Origin: Phialocephala subalpina | Taxonomy: Eukaryota > Ascomycota > Leotiomycetes > Helotiales > Mollisiaceae | Assembly: GCA_900073065.1 (NCBI GenBank) | Contig: FJOG01000014.1 | Location: 422,803 to 486,802 of the forward strand | Direction of reading: 5' to 3' | DNA: 64,000 nucleotides | Shown: positions 20,553-31,801 of the stretch, piece by piece | Layout of the letters: each line of letters opens with the position of its first letter | Position numbering within the stretch: the first letter of the stretch is position 1 | The notes under the pieces: generated by a model | The model's database searches: none | Seen by the model: only the letters and a program-made list of their open reading frames with translations | What the model was told of the DNA's origin: nothing | Made by a program: the position numbers and the translations under genes

Positions 20553-21530
20553 CTAACATCCACCACCACCACCACCCGCACTCATAGCAGCAATCTGTAT
20601 CGCTCTCAACCTATCAATCTCCTTCTTCAACATAACCAATACGGTAACAACAACCGTCACGTCATCAACCAGAATCCCCTCTTCCATCCCTCCACCACTC
20701 AAACACATCTCCAACCTCCCTCCATTACCAGCACAACTCTTTCTCGTGCCCGGAGTTCTCGTTTCCTCGCTCCTGATCAATTGCGCAACTTTGATCCTCT
20801 GCTCACTCTCTCCCTTTCCCATCACTTTCTCCAACACGAGAAGGTTATGGATTGATTTCTTCCCGCTCGGATCAGCGAGGGCGCGTTCCCGTCGTCCGGC
20901 GTACCGCCATTCGAAAGTTCCCCATTTGGGAGAGTTGAAGGTGATTGTGCGGGTTAGGAGGGATTTGCCTTGCATTTCGAATTCGTCGACTTCTTCGTCA
21001 AATACCTCCATGAGATCCCCATCTTGGTCTTCGATTGAAGGAGACGTTTTGCCGATGCGAATAACGGGGTTACGTCCTAGACCAAATGCACAGGTTGTGC
21101 ATGCGACTTGGGTGTCGCCTTGCATCAGGACACCGCTTCCACTCCGACGCTTTGCTCTCACGCTGAGGTATTTTGGCCCCGTCCCCTCATCTTCGGGGTC
21201 GATAATGGGGATCTCAAGTTCCTTTGACGGAAGCGGGAACGATATCGCGGCTTTGCCTTGCGTTTGTATCTGGAGTGCGGAAGTGGCAGCGAAGTTCTGG
21301 ATAGAGGCTGGAGATGGGAGGAGAGATGCTTCGGTGTTGATGGATAAGCTGTCGTAGGAGGGAAGAGGGAAGGAGGAGTAATCTGGGAGTGTTGTTGTTG
21401 TAGATGAGGTCGAGACGATGGATGGTGTGCTGCGTTTGAATATCGAGTTTCGGGAGACGAGGCGACGGAGAGGGATGTTAGGAGTTTGAGGAGCACAACT
21501 ACCAGAAGTTGATGCCGATGCAGTTGCCAT
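20553..21530 (-). CDS. Conserved fungal protein of unknown function, Gly-rich C-terminus
   Basis: Single exon. The frame opens at 21596, but MATASASTSGSCAPQTPNIP at 21530 is the more likely start, giving 325 residues. An N-terminal Ser/Thr-rich disordered region (RRLVSRNSIFKRSTPSIVST, then LPDYSSFPLPSYDSL) is followed by a globular part with ITFNSPKWGTFEWRYAGRRE and LLVLEKVMG. The C-terminus (LVMLKKEIDRLRAIQIAAMS) ends in a run of Gly and a final Cys. The WGTFEWRY(A/S)GRKER block recurs in conserved uncharacterised ascomycete proteins. No signal peptide or membrane segment. Function unknown. Confidence 0.7.
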   Translation of the reverse strand: MATASASTSGSCAPQTPNIPLRRLVSRNSIFKRSTPSIVSTSSTTTTLPDYSSFPLPSYDSLSINTEASLLPSPASIQNFAATSALQIQTQGKAAISFPLPSKELEIPIIDPEDEGTGPKYLSVRAKRRSGSGVLMQGDTQVACTTCAFGLGRNPVIRIGKTSPSIEDQDGDLMEVFDEEVDEFEMQGKSLLTRTITFNSPKWGTFEWRYAGRRERALADPSGKKSIHNLLVLEKVMGKGESEQRIKVAQLIRSEETRTPGTRKSCAGNGGRLEMCLSGGGMEEGILVDDVTVVVTVLVMLKKEIDRLRAIQIAAMSAGGGGGGC

Positions 21531-21599
21531 TTTGTTTGGAGGATTGTGGTTCTGTGTTTTGTAGATTGGATGATATTTTGTTAAAAGATTATTCACTTA

Positions 21600-22020
21600 T
21601 GAAGAGCTCTGGCTTTGAAATATCAAAGTCCTTTCAGCCTTGTCCCACTCCCAAGCCCTGCGCCCTGCTTGTCAAAGAAGCAAAGCGATCTCGGCTATTC
21701 CCAAAAGGGGTCGAAATACGGGAATACGCAAGCCACAATTAAGCGAACCAATCTTGTGCGACGTTGATCAGGCGGGGTAATATCCGGCCGCGGATTGTCA
21801 CTTTGCTGGGCAATCCCCGTTGTTGAGGGTGGGATGATTACGGTTGCATAGCCTCTTTGCTGGGATCGTCGCATTCAAAGCGATAATCGTATGAGATGGA
21901 AAAGATGCTGTGGAACTGAAATGCTGCCATTGGCCATTGACATCTTCCAGCCTGAAACTCCAAACTCCCAAAGTCCAAGACATACAGTCCTGTGGACTTA
22001 TCGATCGAAGCCCGAGCGTG
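21600..22020. other. Intergenic between two minus-strand genes
   Basis: Promoter side of the Gly-rich-tail protein and 3' side of the Zn2Cys6 factor. No gene or repeat seen. Confidence 0.35.
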
Positions 22021-22022
22021 GC

Positions 22023-23564
22023 TTAGTCGTACACCCCATTGAAGATCTTCCCCTTCTGCACCTCCGCATCAACCCATAATGTCCACTCGTAGTATTCTAG
22101 CAAATGTACCGGAATTCTGCTATGCAGATTCTGTAGCCACCTTCCCGTAGTTCCATCACCATCACCCGAAACAGCACCTTTCCTGTCTTTCCATTCTGCT
22201 TTCGAAATTGGAGTCATGATCAACTGCATCGCAACAAAATGTGCTTGGAGGAGTCGACAGACTTCGTTTTCGGGATTGACAAACTCGCGGAATTCGTCTT
22301 GTTGCATTTCGTATGAGAAGAGAGTGTAGACTTTTCGCTGTTGCATGTATGCTATATATGTTTGTCAGAACAATGGATGTGGAGGAGGGGAGTGGAAGGA
22401 GGGGAAGAGGGAGGAGGGGCGTACCGTCTCGAGAAGAAGTGACCAAAGTGCGCGCCATACTGAGCAGTACACCATACATATCAATTTCTACCTTCGTCTT
22501 GCAAAGCGGGCCCATCTTCTCGAGCGATCTAATAGCTCTAGCGACAGCATCCGGATTAATCAACGGTGCTGCCTGAAGTGCATCTTCGACAGATTCCAGC
22601 TGCTCATCGCCAAACACCTTAGTAAAGATAAATTTCATCCTCTTCATCCCCATTTGAATCCCGACAGAGATGCATCCACGCACGAACATAAAATAGTCTC
22701 CGAGAGCTTCGTTGAGCAGTGTTGATTGGAAGAGAAGGGAGAAACAGGTTGCTAGGATTGCGTTGCCTTTCTCAAAGGATTCGATGCCGGCAGATACAGC
22801 TTTGTTTAGGGACTCGATGGACTTCACACGGTATGTCATCGCTGTGAGATGCATGCCCTTGTCATCTGGTGTTTGAAGTGAGTAGATATCAGATGCTGCG
22901 AGCGCGAGCATGGCGTTCAGGAGAAAGTCAAACTATCAGATTCAGCACAGGTATCGTTGGATTGGGGAAGGGTTTACCTTTGGGGCAATGGCGGGTATCT
23001 CATGGGTCCAGACTGAATCATTGCCAATGGGATAGTGTGGGTATGCCTTCTGGATGAAATGGTAGAAGAGCCGGAAGTCTAAAGTAGAGTACACTGGCTG
23101 TTGTGTCTGTGGATTGACGGGCACGGAAGCAGCAGGCGGGGTTCTTCGTATCACGGTCCCCATTTGTTTGATGTGGACGTCGGGCCATTCGCACTTCAGG
23201 TCCCGATGCGCACAATAATCACATGAGGGGCGATTCTCCTTGCACTATAAATGTGAGTTAAAGCTCTCGACATCTGAATTTGATTGCGCACCTTGATTCG
23301 AGCGCGCTTGCAATTGAGACACCCGGTTCTCGATTTAGTATGACCCTTCCTACCTCGCTTCTCGACCTTCTTGCTTGGCTCATCGTGTGTTGTTGAGATG
23401 TTCTGCGGCGTTCTTCCTGCAGGCAATGCCGTTGGAGTCACACTCTTCCAAGACTGAGTCGACCTAAGAGTTTCCGACGATGCGTCAGACGGTGACAATT
23501 GGAAGATGGTGCCGTCGGAGAGGTCGTTGGGTGAGTATGGGGAATTTCCTGAATTGAGATCCAT
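22023..23564 (-). CDS. Zn2Cys6 transcription factor
   Basis: Four exons (23292-23564, 22978-23244, 22425-22932, 22023-22351) with introns of 45-73 nt give 458 residues. The Zn2Cys6 cluster has all six Cys at 82, 85, 92, 99, 102 and 109 (spacing 2, 6, 6, 2, 6) within SRTGCLNCKRARIK and CKENRPSCDYCAHRDLKC. The first intron splits the cluster at a site common in this class. A basic patch (KKVEKRGRKGHTKSR) precedes it. The remainder, with FHYFIQKAYPHYP-like and ALAASDIYSLQ blocks, is the alpha-helical regulatory domain of sterol-uptake (Upc2-like) or C6 activators. All splice phases agree. It is probably a nuclear DNA-binding activator; its targets cannot be read from the sequence, and it stands next to no obvious biosynthetic cluster. 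Confidence 0.85.
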
Positions 23565-23925
23565 GATGCTATTTCTTACACCACGACATGCTACTCTCCA
23601 TCAACATTGAGATTCTCCAAAGCTTTAAGTTTGGGTCTTCTTGCCTGAAGCACGAGATTGTTCAGCTCCGAGGCTGTGCAGTTGTACATCGTTGCCTAGC
23701 GAGAGAAGGCTTGACTGCTTGGCACAATTCATGATCACGTGTGGTGGCTGTGTCTCGAAGCACTTCATTGGACGAAGATGACATGCGGGACGAGCCTTTC
23801 TTGACGCCACTTGTCTTGGTTTGTGTGCTAACCTCATGAAAGCGACGCGAGTCGGAACATTGAACAACAGTCATAGTTGCTTGAGGTTGGATCGAGGAAG
23901 GCACCGCGCAAGTTGCCGAAAACGA

Positions 23926-24645
23926 TCAAGCAAAGTGGGCATCGACATGATGAGCGACGGCAGCTTCATCTCCCTCAAACTCTCCACAAACAGGACAAGT
24001 GACTGTCTGCGCAGAAAGCGTTAGGCCTCCCAAACTCTCATCTAGTTGTTCTTCGGCCTCTTCATGTTCCTGGCGCTCGTCTGTGGTGCCGTTCGGTTTG
24101 CGTCCTTTGCCCTTTTTCTGACCCTTCCTCACTACGAAGTCCAGAAGATTGACTTCCTCCCTTCCCGGCTCTTCTCCTCCATCAGTCCTGAAGTCGCTGT
24201 ACCTGGGCCTCGAGACGCTGTTGATCGACTCAGCGGTCGCGGTTCCAACTCTAGTCTCATCCATACCATTCTCACCATTCCTACCCAACCCACTCAACCC
24301 CGCACTTCCAGCTTTGGCCTCGTCTTCAGAAACCATCTTCTGCACTCGACCGACTCGTCCATCTTGCAATCGTACTTTGATACCTCTAGGATGATCTCCT
24401 CGTGTCAAAAGTTCGGCGACGATGCCTTGTACTTGACGTCCTGTTGGCTGATCGACTTTCAGGACGATGGAAACCGGCGCGCCGATGACGACCTCCCGAA
24501 TACTTGGAACAGGTCCATATGACAATGGTCCAGAATCGCTGCCGCCGAATCCACCTCGTGGTCTTCCTCTACCTCGACCTCGGCCGCCTCTGGATGGTTG
24601 TGTCTGTTCCTGCCGGTTGGCTTTATTTGCGTGGCGTGCTGACAT
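23926..24645 (-). CDS. DUF2196 (YwbE-like) protein with C-terminal zinc finger
   Basis: Single exon, 239 residues. The N-terminus is an RG-rich stretch (SRGGRGRGRGRPRGGFGG) of the kind that binds RNA. Residues about 50-105 hold APVSIVLKVDQPTGRQVQGI, VAELLTRGDHPRGIKVRLQD and GRVGRVQKM, matching the DUF2196/YwbE domain found in bacteria and fungi. An acidic linker follows. The last 25 residues, TVTCPVCGEFEGDEAAVAHH with VDAHF, form a CxxC...H-x3/4-H finger like the UBZ type, which binds ubiquitin in other proteins. An RG-rich, DUF2196 and finger combination suggests an RNA- or ubiquitin-linked adaptor. The molecular role is unknown. Confidence 0.8.
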   Translation of the reverse strand: MSARHANKANRQEQTQPSRGGRGRGRGRPRGGFGGSDSGPLSYGPVPSIREVVIGAPVSIVLKVDQPTGRQVQGIVAELLTRGDHPRGIKVRLQDGRVGRVQKMVSEDEAKAGSAGLSGLGRNGENGMDETRVGTATAESINSVSRPRYSDFRTDGGEEPGREEVNLLDFVVRKGQKKGKGRKPNGTTDERQEHEEAEEQLDESLGGLTLSAQTVTCPVCGEFEGDEAAVAHHVDAHFA

Positions 24646-24649
24646 TTTC

Positions 24650-27600
24650 AGGGGTGGTCAGAGAAGATTGCGCGGTGCTCTCGGCCCAGTCCCAATGTAG
24701 GTCCAGTTCCAATATTACTGTCAATTCTGAGATAGTTCTAGACGATTGGGCGGGGGGCAGTGGGCGTGTCGAGATCACGCAGTTTTGAGAGAAAACAAGA
24801 AAGGTTTGAAAACGGATTCTGAGATGATGCTTTCAAGGAAAGCTTAAATTTAGCGAGGAGCTAAGGCATGGTGGGGGCGAAGCACGTGTGAATGTCAAAA
24901 TGACATCTTTTCGGCCGCATCCCAAACAACTGGGATTCAAAGTAGTAAATTCAAGGATCAACCAATTGATAAATGTCAAGATCTGTATAGAAGAATGTGT
25001 GTTCAGCTTGAACCAGCCGGAGTGGAAGTGCGGTCACGTGCCTAGCTGACTCTTACGACACACGATAAAGTGTGGATCTCCAAGATCTTCGGAGAAAGGG
25101 TAAAATTGTCTTCATGTATTGTCGTTGCTGACCTTGTCTCAAGTTAGAAAAAAAGGGTTGGATTCGAGAAGTGTCGCGCCTATCATCCACGCTGCCTCCA
25201 AAAAATGAAGAAGAGAAAGCACGAGGGCTCTCCTTCAGAAAATAAAATGGTAAAAACAACATTAAGACCAGTTTCACGACGTGATCACACAAATCGAAGA
25301 CTTAACAGGTGGTGCAGTCCCGTAAGAGGTCTAAGGTGGTTGGAACCTCAGCAAGCGAGGAAAACGACCTAGTCGGTGCTGACGTTTCGAGGCTATCTTC
25401 TAAGACTTTTTTGATGTCGAGAATTTGTTTAGTTAAATATATATAGAGGTCTTCGGGTCTCGATTCCATTGTGGTTGTAGGTAGGGCTGGGGACCGAAAG
25501 TGAGTCGGTTGTTGATGGTGAATGGCTGAGGTGGATTGAGTGCACCAGAATCAGTGCGCGTAATCATCGTAGTCCTGTGACCAGCTACTTTTCTCAATTT
25601 GGCCTCCTTTCCTGCACTGTCCTCAGCAGTCTATTCAGCTTTCCTCATTTCTCAAGATACCGAGCTGGAGATATGCTAATGTATACCTGATCGTCCGCTT
25701 CGTCTCGAGAGCGAGTAGCTTGCTGAATGGTGATTTGAGAGTGCGTATAGCATTCATGACATCGTTGAACATAAAATAGGATTATTCTGACAATATCTAG
25801 GTGAGAAGTCTCGTTCTAATAGACATTCATCTTGCACAACGTCTTGTGAATACCCAACAACTCTATTTATCTTTTTCTCGTGCCGGTTCGGATCCGTTTT
25901 AGTCTCTGGGGGTGAGCAGCGGCCGCTTTTACCGGAGCTGAGGGTGAGCAAATCTGAACAGTGCCTGAGCATGCCTGAGCATCCTGAGCGTGCCCTGAGC
26001 CGGTCTGCGCATCGTAATGTGGAACCCATTTTGGCCCCCTTTGTGCGCCGGCTGCAGTTTCCTTGCCAAATTTTTGTCAAAATGATCACTTTTATGGGGC
26101 AAAAGAGTGCAGAAAGTCCTTGATTCTACCAGAGAACCAAAGGCCACCTTATATCTTCACACACCTAAAACACTAAGTGTTGGAGGCTTATTCACATGAT
26201 ATCAGTGCGCAGAATCGATCATTCTGACAATTTTTATTCGGGAATCCGTTCCTTGCAGGAGTTTTTTTTTATACCAGTGTTGATTTTGGCTCCGAATAGC
26301 ACGTGACTGACTAATGGTCGAGCCTCACCATTTACGAAATGCCAAGGCGGAAGCTCTACTTCCAGCCTAGCAGGCAACAGTAGTGCGGAGCATGCGGGAA
26401 GGGCAACGGATACTAGCCTCAGGCTAATCCGAAATCGCAATGTGACGGCCGCAGAAGGGATCACCATTTCACGATGGAAAACCCTCCAGGAAATGCGGTT
26501 TGTCCGGAAATTCTAAGCTAAGGAGAGAGAAAAGCAGAGCTTCTTCGACAATCATAAATACACAGCTTCTGCGATGACATGAGCTTGACCCGTGCGTTCG
26601 CTACATGGAGCTCCCGTGGCATTCCGCTAGAACTGTCACGCTACGTACGGTAATCCTCAAGACAGGAATTTCCCAGTCGATTCTAATTCCCTGCATCTAA
26701 TCTTTTATTTACATTACCTTCTGACTAAAGTTTCACATTATTTTTCCCAACTCTCTCTAGCTTCTTCTTATCATGCTTTGGCACATGAAGCATCTCATGG
26801 TTCTTGTTGCAGATCGTGTGGCCCCACGTTCCCGCCTGAAGTTGCTTCAGGCAACGCTTGCTAAACCGAAACTGTCTGCACATACATATCATTTTGCGTA
26901 CTTCCGTACGTCTATTTGGTTCTACAACGCTCGCTGCGGTAATATCCTATTGGGCCTTTGAGTTTCTTGCTGGGTTTGTCAGTGGACTCAACTGCAGCTA
27001 TACTATTCGCGCCTGAGATGTTCTGGTCCTGGGCAGATTCCCCTAGAAAAGCACGCTCCGGGCTTTTCTCACCAAGTACTTCCCTGTAGCAGAGAGCCTC
27101 CTTATTGGGTGCGCTCATTTGTGACTGGGTCTGCCCAAGGAGAGCGAGCCAAGGGTGGGTGTTGAGGCTCGGCCGCAGCCACGCCGCGGCAGGTCCACTC
27201 CTCCTTTCCCTAAGTGCTCAAGGAATTTCCCTCTCTTTCACTCCCTTCCACTGCCTGCACCTGTACCTTTACCCGCATTATGCCCGTACATAGCTGCACC
27301 CAAACTAAACTTTTAATTTTAGAACGATTCTAACTATTTGTATTTTAATAATGTTCATATTAAGAGAATAAGGCTTATAGCGAAATTTTTGCAACTTTTC
27401 TTTGAGCGGCCCGAAGCATTCCGAAAGACAAGGGCCCTTGTAGTTGCTCGGGAGCTCGTCGGGAGGCTCTTAAGCCTTGCTTGCCAAGATGGAAACTACT
27501 ACAAGAGCCTACGGAAGCTCATTTACCCCCGTACCGCGCAGTTTTATATCCTTGAGATGTGCTACAAGGGCCATTTTCAAGCTCTGTGGTTGGCCGTTCG

Positions 27601-28100
27601 AAAACTCCGGAATGAAAGTCCGGGGCGCTGCTTTCGTAGGGTTCTTGCTTGGCTGTGGATGGAGTGGGGACACAACATGAATCTGAGCCTCGATTGAGGA
27701 TACTGTATGCAGTTTCGAGCCTATGGGATCATGCCGGCTTATGCCGGATTAGACTGTTAACCCCAGTTCTCAACCAATTGTGTTCTATTATTGACTTTGG
27801 TACAATTGACTGCGCGCCGTCACCGCTACCCCTGCTGCAGGAACTGAGCCCCACGGTATAAGGGCTGTTACCCTTGGGCCCAACAGATATATCAGGAGAT
27901 GCACCTGCGCATGGTGTGAACAAGAACAGAAACCGATGGGTCCTGGATAGCACCTGATAATATCCCACATATGACCTTCAGAGGTGTTCCTTTACTTTTT
28001 GTCCATAATCGCCTCGAATGACAACATGGTATACATCCATTTTCATATCTTCGATTTCATTCTCTTAGGCCACTGCACCCAGCTAGTACTGAAGTCGCAA
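24650..28100. other. Long gene-free stretch with repeats
   Basis: Some 3.4 kb without a supportable gene. It contains clustered CCTGAGC-like words at about 25960-26010, the inverted copy of a dispersed repeat (26080-26232) and a few unremarkable open frames (for example 27338-27697, plus, 119 codons, no domain). The composition is mixed. It looks like a graveyard of old repeats between two gene blocks. Confidence 0.45.
26080..26232 (-). repeat. Dispersed repeat copy 2 (inverted)
   Basis: The reverse complement reads CAGAATGATCGATTCTGCGC through GGTGGCCTTTGGTTCTCTGG to GTGATCATTTTGACAAA and aligns over about 150 bp with the copy at 18892-19062. The pair brackets roughly 7 kb that holds three intact genes and an F-box pseudogene. 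Confidence 0.7.
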
Positions 28101-28103
28101 GAT

Positions 28104-28111
28104 TGACGTCA
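28104..28111. promoter_or_regulatory. CRE site TGACGTCA
   Basis: A perfect palindromic cAMP-response element lies about 80 bp before the first exon I can identify in the serine esterase gene. ATF/CREB-type bZIP proteins bind this word. A bZIP gene is present at 53.9-55.1 kb, but no link is shown. Confidence 0.4.
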
Positions 28112-28188
28112 AGATCCTCTTACGAACCATTGTAACTGCTAGTTCTGAAAATGAAGCTCTTCCGCTAATTTTATCTCGCATACTTTAG

Positions 28189-29601
28189 TCTTTAAGAGAA
28201 CTCGCATCTGGAGCCGGCGCTGACGGACAAAGGGTTCCCGCGATAGAGTACGTAAAGAGCTTCATTCTTTTGTGGTAGGCGATATCATATACTAACCATG
28301 TATCAGTATAGTGGCCGTACATGGTCTGAACCCATTCAACAACGAACGCCACGCCTTCAATACATGGCAGAAGCCTCACCATGACACCGGACATCTCTGG
28401 CTACAAGATGCATTCCCCAAAGTCCAACCGAATGCGCGCATTTACCTCTACGAGTACAATTCAAGCCCAGTGTTTGGGGCTAGTAAAGACACGTTTGTTC
28501 GAGAAGCAAATCAGCTATTAGATGAAATCTATGGAGCTCGCTGGCAAATCGTTGAGTTTTATATCATTCTTAATAGAGCATGAACTGATCGATCAAGGGC
28601 CGTGATAACCCTATTATATTCATCGGTCACAGCTTAGGGGGTTTATTGATTAAACAGGTTTGTTACACCTTACACCCTACATATTATTAAGAAGGAAAGC
28701 TGAACAATCCTACAGGCATTAGTAAACGCCTGGGCGAACGAAAAATATAGAGGCATCCAAAGCTCGACGTCAGTACCTTTCAATCTAACAGATAACCTCA
28801 AAAATTTTGAAGCTGCCAACTAATTATTCGAAGCCGCGGCCTGATGTTTTTCGGTACGCCTCATGCTGGGCCCGGAAGTAATCCTGAAGTTAGGCTGGGG
28901 ATGGTTTGCGCGAAGGTTGCCCGATCTCTACCTGGAATTCAATCGACCAAGCTGCTTGAAACCCTCGAGCGCGGCTCACTTTTCAGCGATTTTCTTAGAG
29001 AAGCTTTCAGGCATCAGCTTGAAGCATACCAAATTGTATCGTGTTATGAAGGGGTTGGAGATGTATGTTCTATACTATTCTCCATCTTAGCGGAAATAAT
29101 TTGTACTTGCCACTAACAGAATGATCTAGATTGTCCCATTCGATTCAGCAGTCATGAATCTACCAGGAGATAGAGAAACCCAGCTTCGAATCAATGCTGA
29201 TCACCGCAACATGTGTCGTTTCGACCTGTCAGTTCCTGCTGATCTAGACAACTATAGAAAGGTGGAGCGAAATCTACAAATGTTATGCGTGGATGCCCTA
29301 ATTAGAGTTTCTAAAGAAGACGAAGAGCAAGAAGGTAAGCGGCTGGGGTTTTAAGATTTGGGGATGTTGGTTAGATACATAATCCGCAATTTATCATCCT
29401 TCCTGTTTTGCATACTGTGTGTAATATCTGACGTGTTACACAGAATCGTTGCAGTTGCATCAAGGAGGAATAGACTTAGGCAACAGTCTTTTGGAAAGCG
29501 TGCAGATATCTCAAAACAACATCTCCATGCCAGTAACAATTAGTATGATGAACAGATCGACTTTGTCAGTTCTTTATCCATGGCTAACTGTGATGGAATA
29601 G
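28189..29601 (+). CDS. Serine esterase (alpha/beta hydrolase) of the NLR-associated type
   Basis: Seven exons can be traced with consistent phases: 28189-28247, 28307-28550, 28598-28657, 28716-28768, 28834-29062, 29130-29334 and 29444-29601. The first intron has a perfect TACTAAC branch point. The domain reads LRELASGAGADGQRVPAIDI, VAVHGLNPFNNERHAFNTW, IIFIGHSLGGLLIKQALVNA (nucleophile Ser in GHSLGG), GLMFFGTPHAGPGSN and DHRNMCRFDL (likely catalytic His). This is the DUF676-like esterase that forms the N-terminal effector of many fungal NLR proteins. Its start codon lies in an exon I could not place upstream of 28189. The last exon is short and its stop (29599-29601) overlaps the start of the ankyrin gene in another frame. 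The two may once have been one gene. Confidence 0.7.
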
Positions 29602-31801
29602 ATATTGGTAAAGTACCCGATTTAGCATGGACGGTATATCGCTCGTGTATTCAGTCTCCGTCATCACCCGAATTCGCTCGTGTTGCAGCCGATGTTTCCT
29701 ATCTTCATAGTGCTCTTCGCATGACGCACGAAATGGTGGAGGGGGATACATTTTCGAAAGACTACCGCAGCCAGATTCGCGAGATATCAGGTAGTTGCTT
29801 TGAAGCTCTTCAAGACCTCCAATGTGCTATCGACGATTTCAAGGCGTTGCCAAGTCACAGCCAAAATTCATGGAGTCGCATGGGATTCGAGTCAAGAAAA
29901 TTCGCCAATATTGAGGAGCGACTGAAGTCAACCACATCGATGGTGACTGAATTAAACCAGGCCCTCTCAAGGTAAAATTTCCTCATAGATTCATTTCCAA
30001 AAAGGAAAACTACTAAGATCTCTATAGTGGCTCAATGAACCAGCTAGTCATGGAGCTCAATCACTTGGTTGAGGAGATAGAAGCTGGTGAGATAGCGAGA
30101 TCAGTCGTGTCTAGTCACGTATCAAGTTTATCCGAGTCCATATTGATGCGCGATGAAGATAGCTGGGTGCAATTGCGGAAAGAGCTTGAGAATAGTGGCT
30201 TATCTTTGAGTATCCTGGCCGAACAGCGAGAGTTCATCTGCAAATGGTTAATGAATGCCATTGAATCTGGGAGACTTCCGCCGGAGAACCAATCATTCGA
30301 ATTCGACACTACCACTCATGAATCTGCAGAATCAACCTCCGCTGCGCAGGCCATTTCTACTACCGAGGCCACAAATCGTATAACTACAAAGATTGACGAT
30401 ATGAATCTTTCGTTGATGCGTCGATTTCGCTTTGCTGTTTTCGGTGGCAGAAGATCCCTCCTTGCGGCTGTTCAGGAAAGAGATCTAGCTCGAGCCATGG
30501 AGCTGCTCACTCTCAAAATCCCAATCGACGCAGAAGACAAATCTGGAAAATCCGCCCTCGACATCGCAGTATTGAATGGCGATATCGAAATGATTAAATT
30601 ACTACTGGACAATGGTATGACTCGCAAAGACTGGCGAAGAATGAAATATATACAACAAGCCACCAAACTAGCTGCTTCAAAACACAATTGGGGGGCGATA
30701 GAAGCTTTACTAGCCAGAGGTGCTCAATACCAACTCAGCATTGAACAAATTTCTGCTGCCCTCAGGGAAACTACAGTACAAGTGGTCCGGAAACTGATGG
30801 AGTCTAACGAAGACGGGCGGAATAACCAGCTTTTGTTAGATGCAGCGTACTATGGCGATTTGGAGGCATTCCAGTTCCTACTCAACTCTGGCGCAGATAT
30901 TCATGTGAAATTGCCACCGAGCCTCTTCTATGTCCGGTACCACGCTACTGGTGGCTTGTCAGCTTTGCACTTAGCAGCTGCAAATTGCAATACGGTACTC
31001 ATGCGATTCATTCTGGAGAATGGCTGTGATATTGAAGACCGCGATGACTTGGGCGAGACACCAATACACAAAGTTCCTTGCGCGGAAGACGGCCTTGGGA
31101 TTCATTCCTGGGACAGAAATGGATCACGAATCGTGAAAAGAATTCTTTCTCAGGGACCAGATACCGCGATGCAGCTACTCCTGGACAAAGGTGCAGATCT
31201 GAATTCAAGAAACAAATCTGGCCAAACAACACTTCACCTATCGGCAATTTATAATGAAGATTTGGTCATCGATGTTTTGTTACGAAATGGTATGGATATT
31301 GGCTCTACAGACAACATGGGTAACACTGCCCTTCATGCTGCAATTATCCGTGACCATAGTCCGAGCCGGGTTTCTTCGGTCTCAAGGCATGGTCCAGGAG
31401 GATCTTCAGAATCTAACGCGAAAAATCTGCCCACAGCAGGCGATTGGAACGAAAAGGCGATATTGTTGCTAGTAAGGAGTAAGGCAAATGTCAACGCCAA
31501 AAACTTTGACGGCAAGACTCCTCTGCATCTGGCGTCAATAACTGGGAATGGAAGCGTCACACAAGTTCTGATCGAAAATGGGGCCAAGGTAGACGCCATT
31601 GATAATCGACGATGGACTGCACTTCATCACGCCGTGTGGAACAAATCAATGCCCGTAGTGCTAGTGTTGCTAGGCCACGGAGCGTCTACTACTCTAAAAG
31701 CATTGGATGAACACGGCCGCAAAGAGATAACAGTGCTGCAGATGGCAAGAGATAGGGACTTTGACGCAATTACACAGGTGCTGGAGAGTATATCTACATA
31801 G
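29580..31801 (+). CDS. Ankyrin-repeat protein, NLR-related
   Basis: Two exons (29580-29971, 30028-31801), 56-nt intron, 721 residues. The N-terminal 130 residues (GIDIGKVPDLAWTVYRSCIQ, SWSRMGFESRKFANIEERLK) match the helical region that opens many fungal ankyrin and NLR proteins. A helical linker follows. From about residue 275 to the end there are about eight ankyrin repeats, among them DKSGKSALDIAVLNGDIEMI, GGLSALHLAAANCNT, KSGQTTLHLSAIYNEDL, NMGNTALHAAI, FDGKTPLHLASITGNG and NRRWTALHHAVWNKS. There is no NACHT domain. Ankyrin arrays serve as ligand-sensing repeats in fungal NLRs, so together with the adjoining esterase this may be a split or two-gene immune-type receptor. Start chosen at the first Met in phase. 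Confidence 0.8.

Noticed and set aside
25754..26147. CRISPR-like short repeats (CCTGAGC words) near 25.96-26.01 kb
   Set aside because: The units are 7-9 bp with irregular spacing and no unique spacers; simple microrepeats in a eukaryotic genome.
27338..27697. 119-codon frame in the gene-free stretch
   Set aside because: Basic and Leu-rich but with no transposase, reverse transcriptase or other mobile-element motif.
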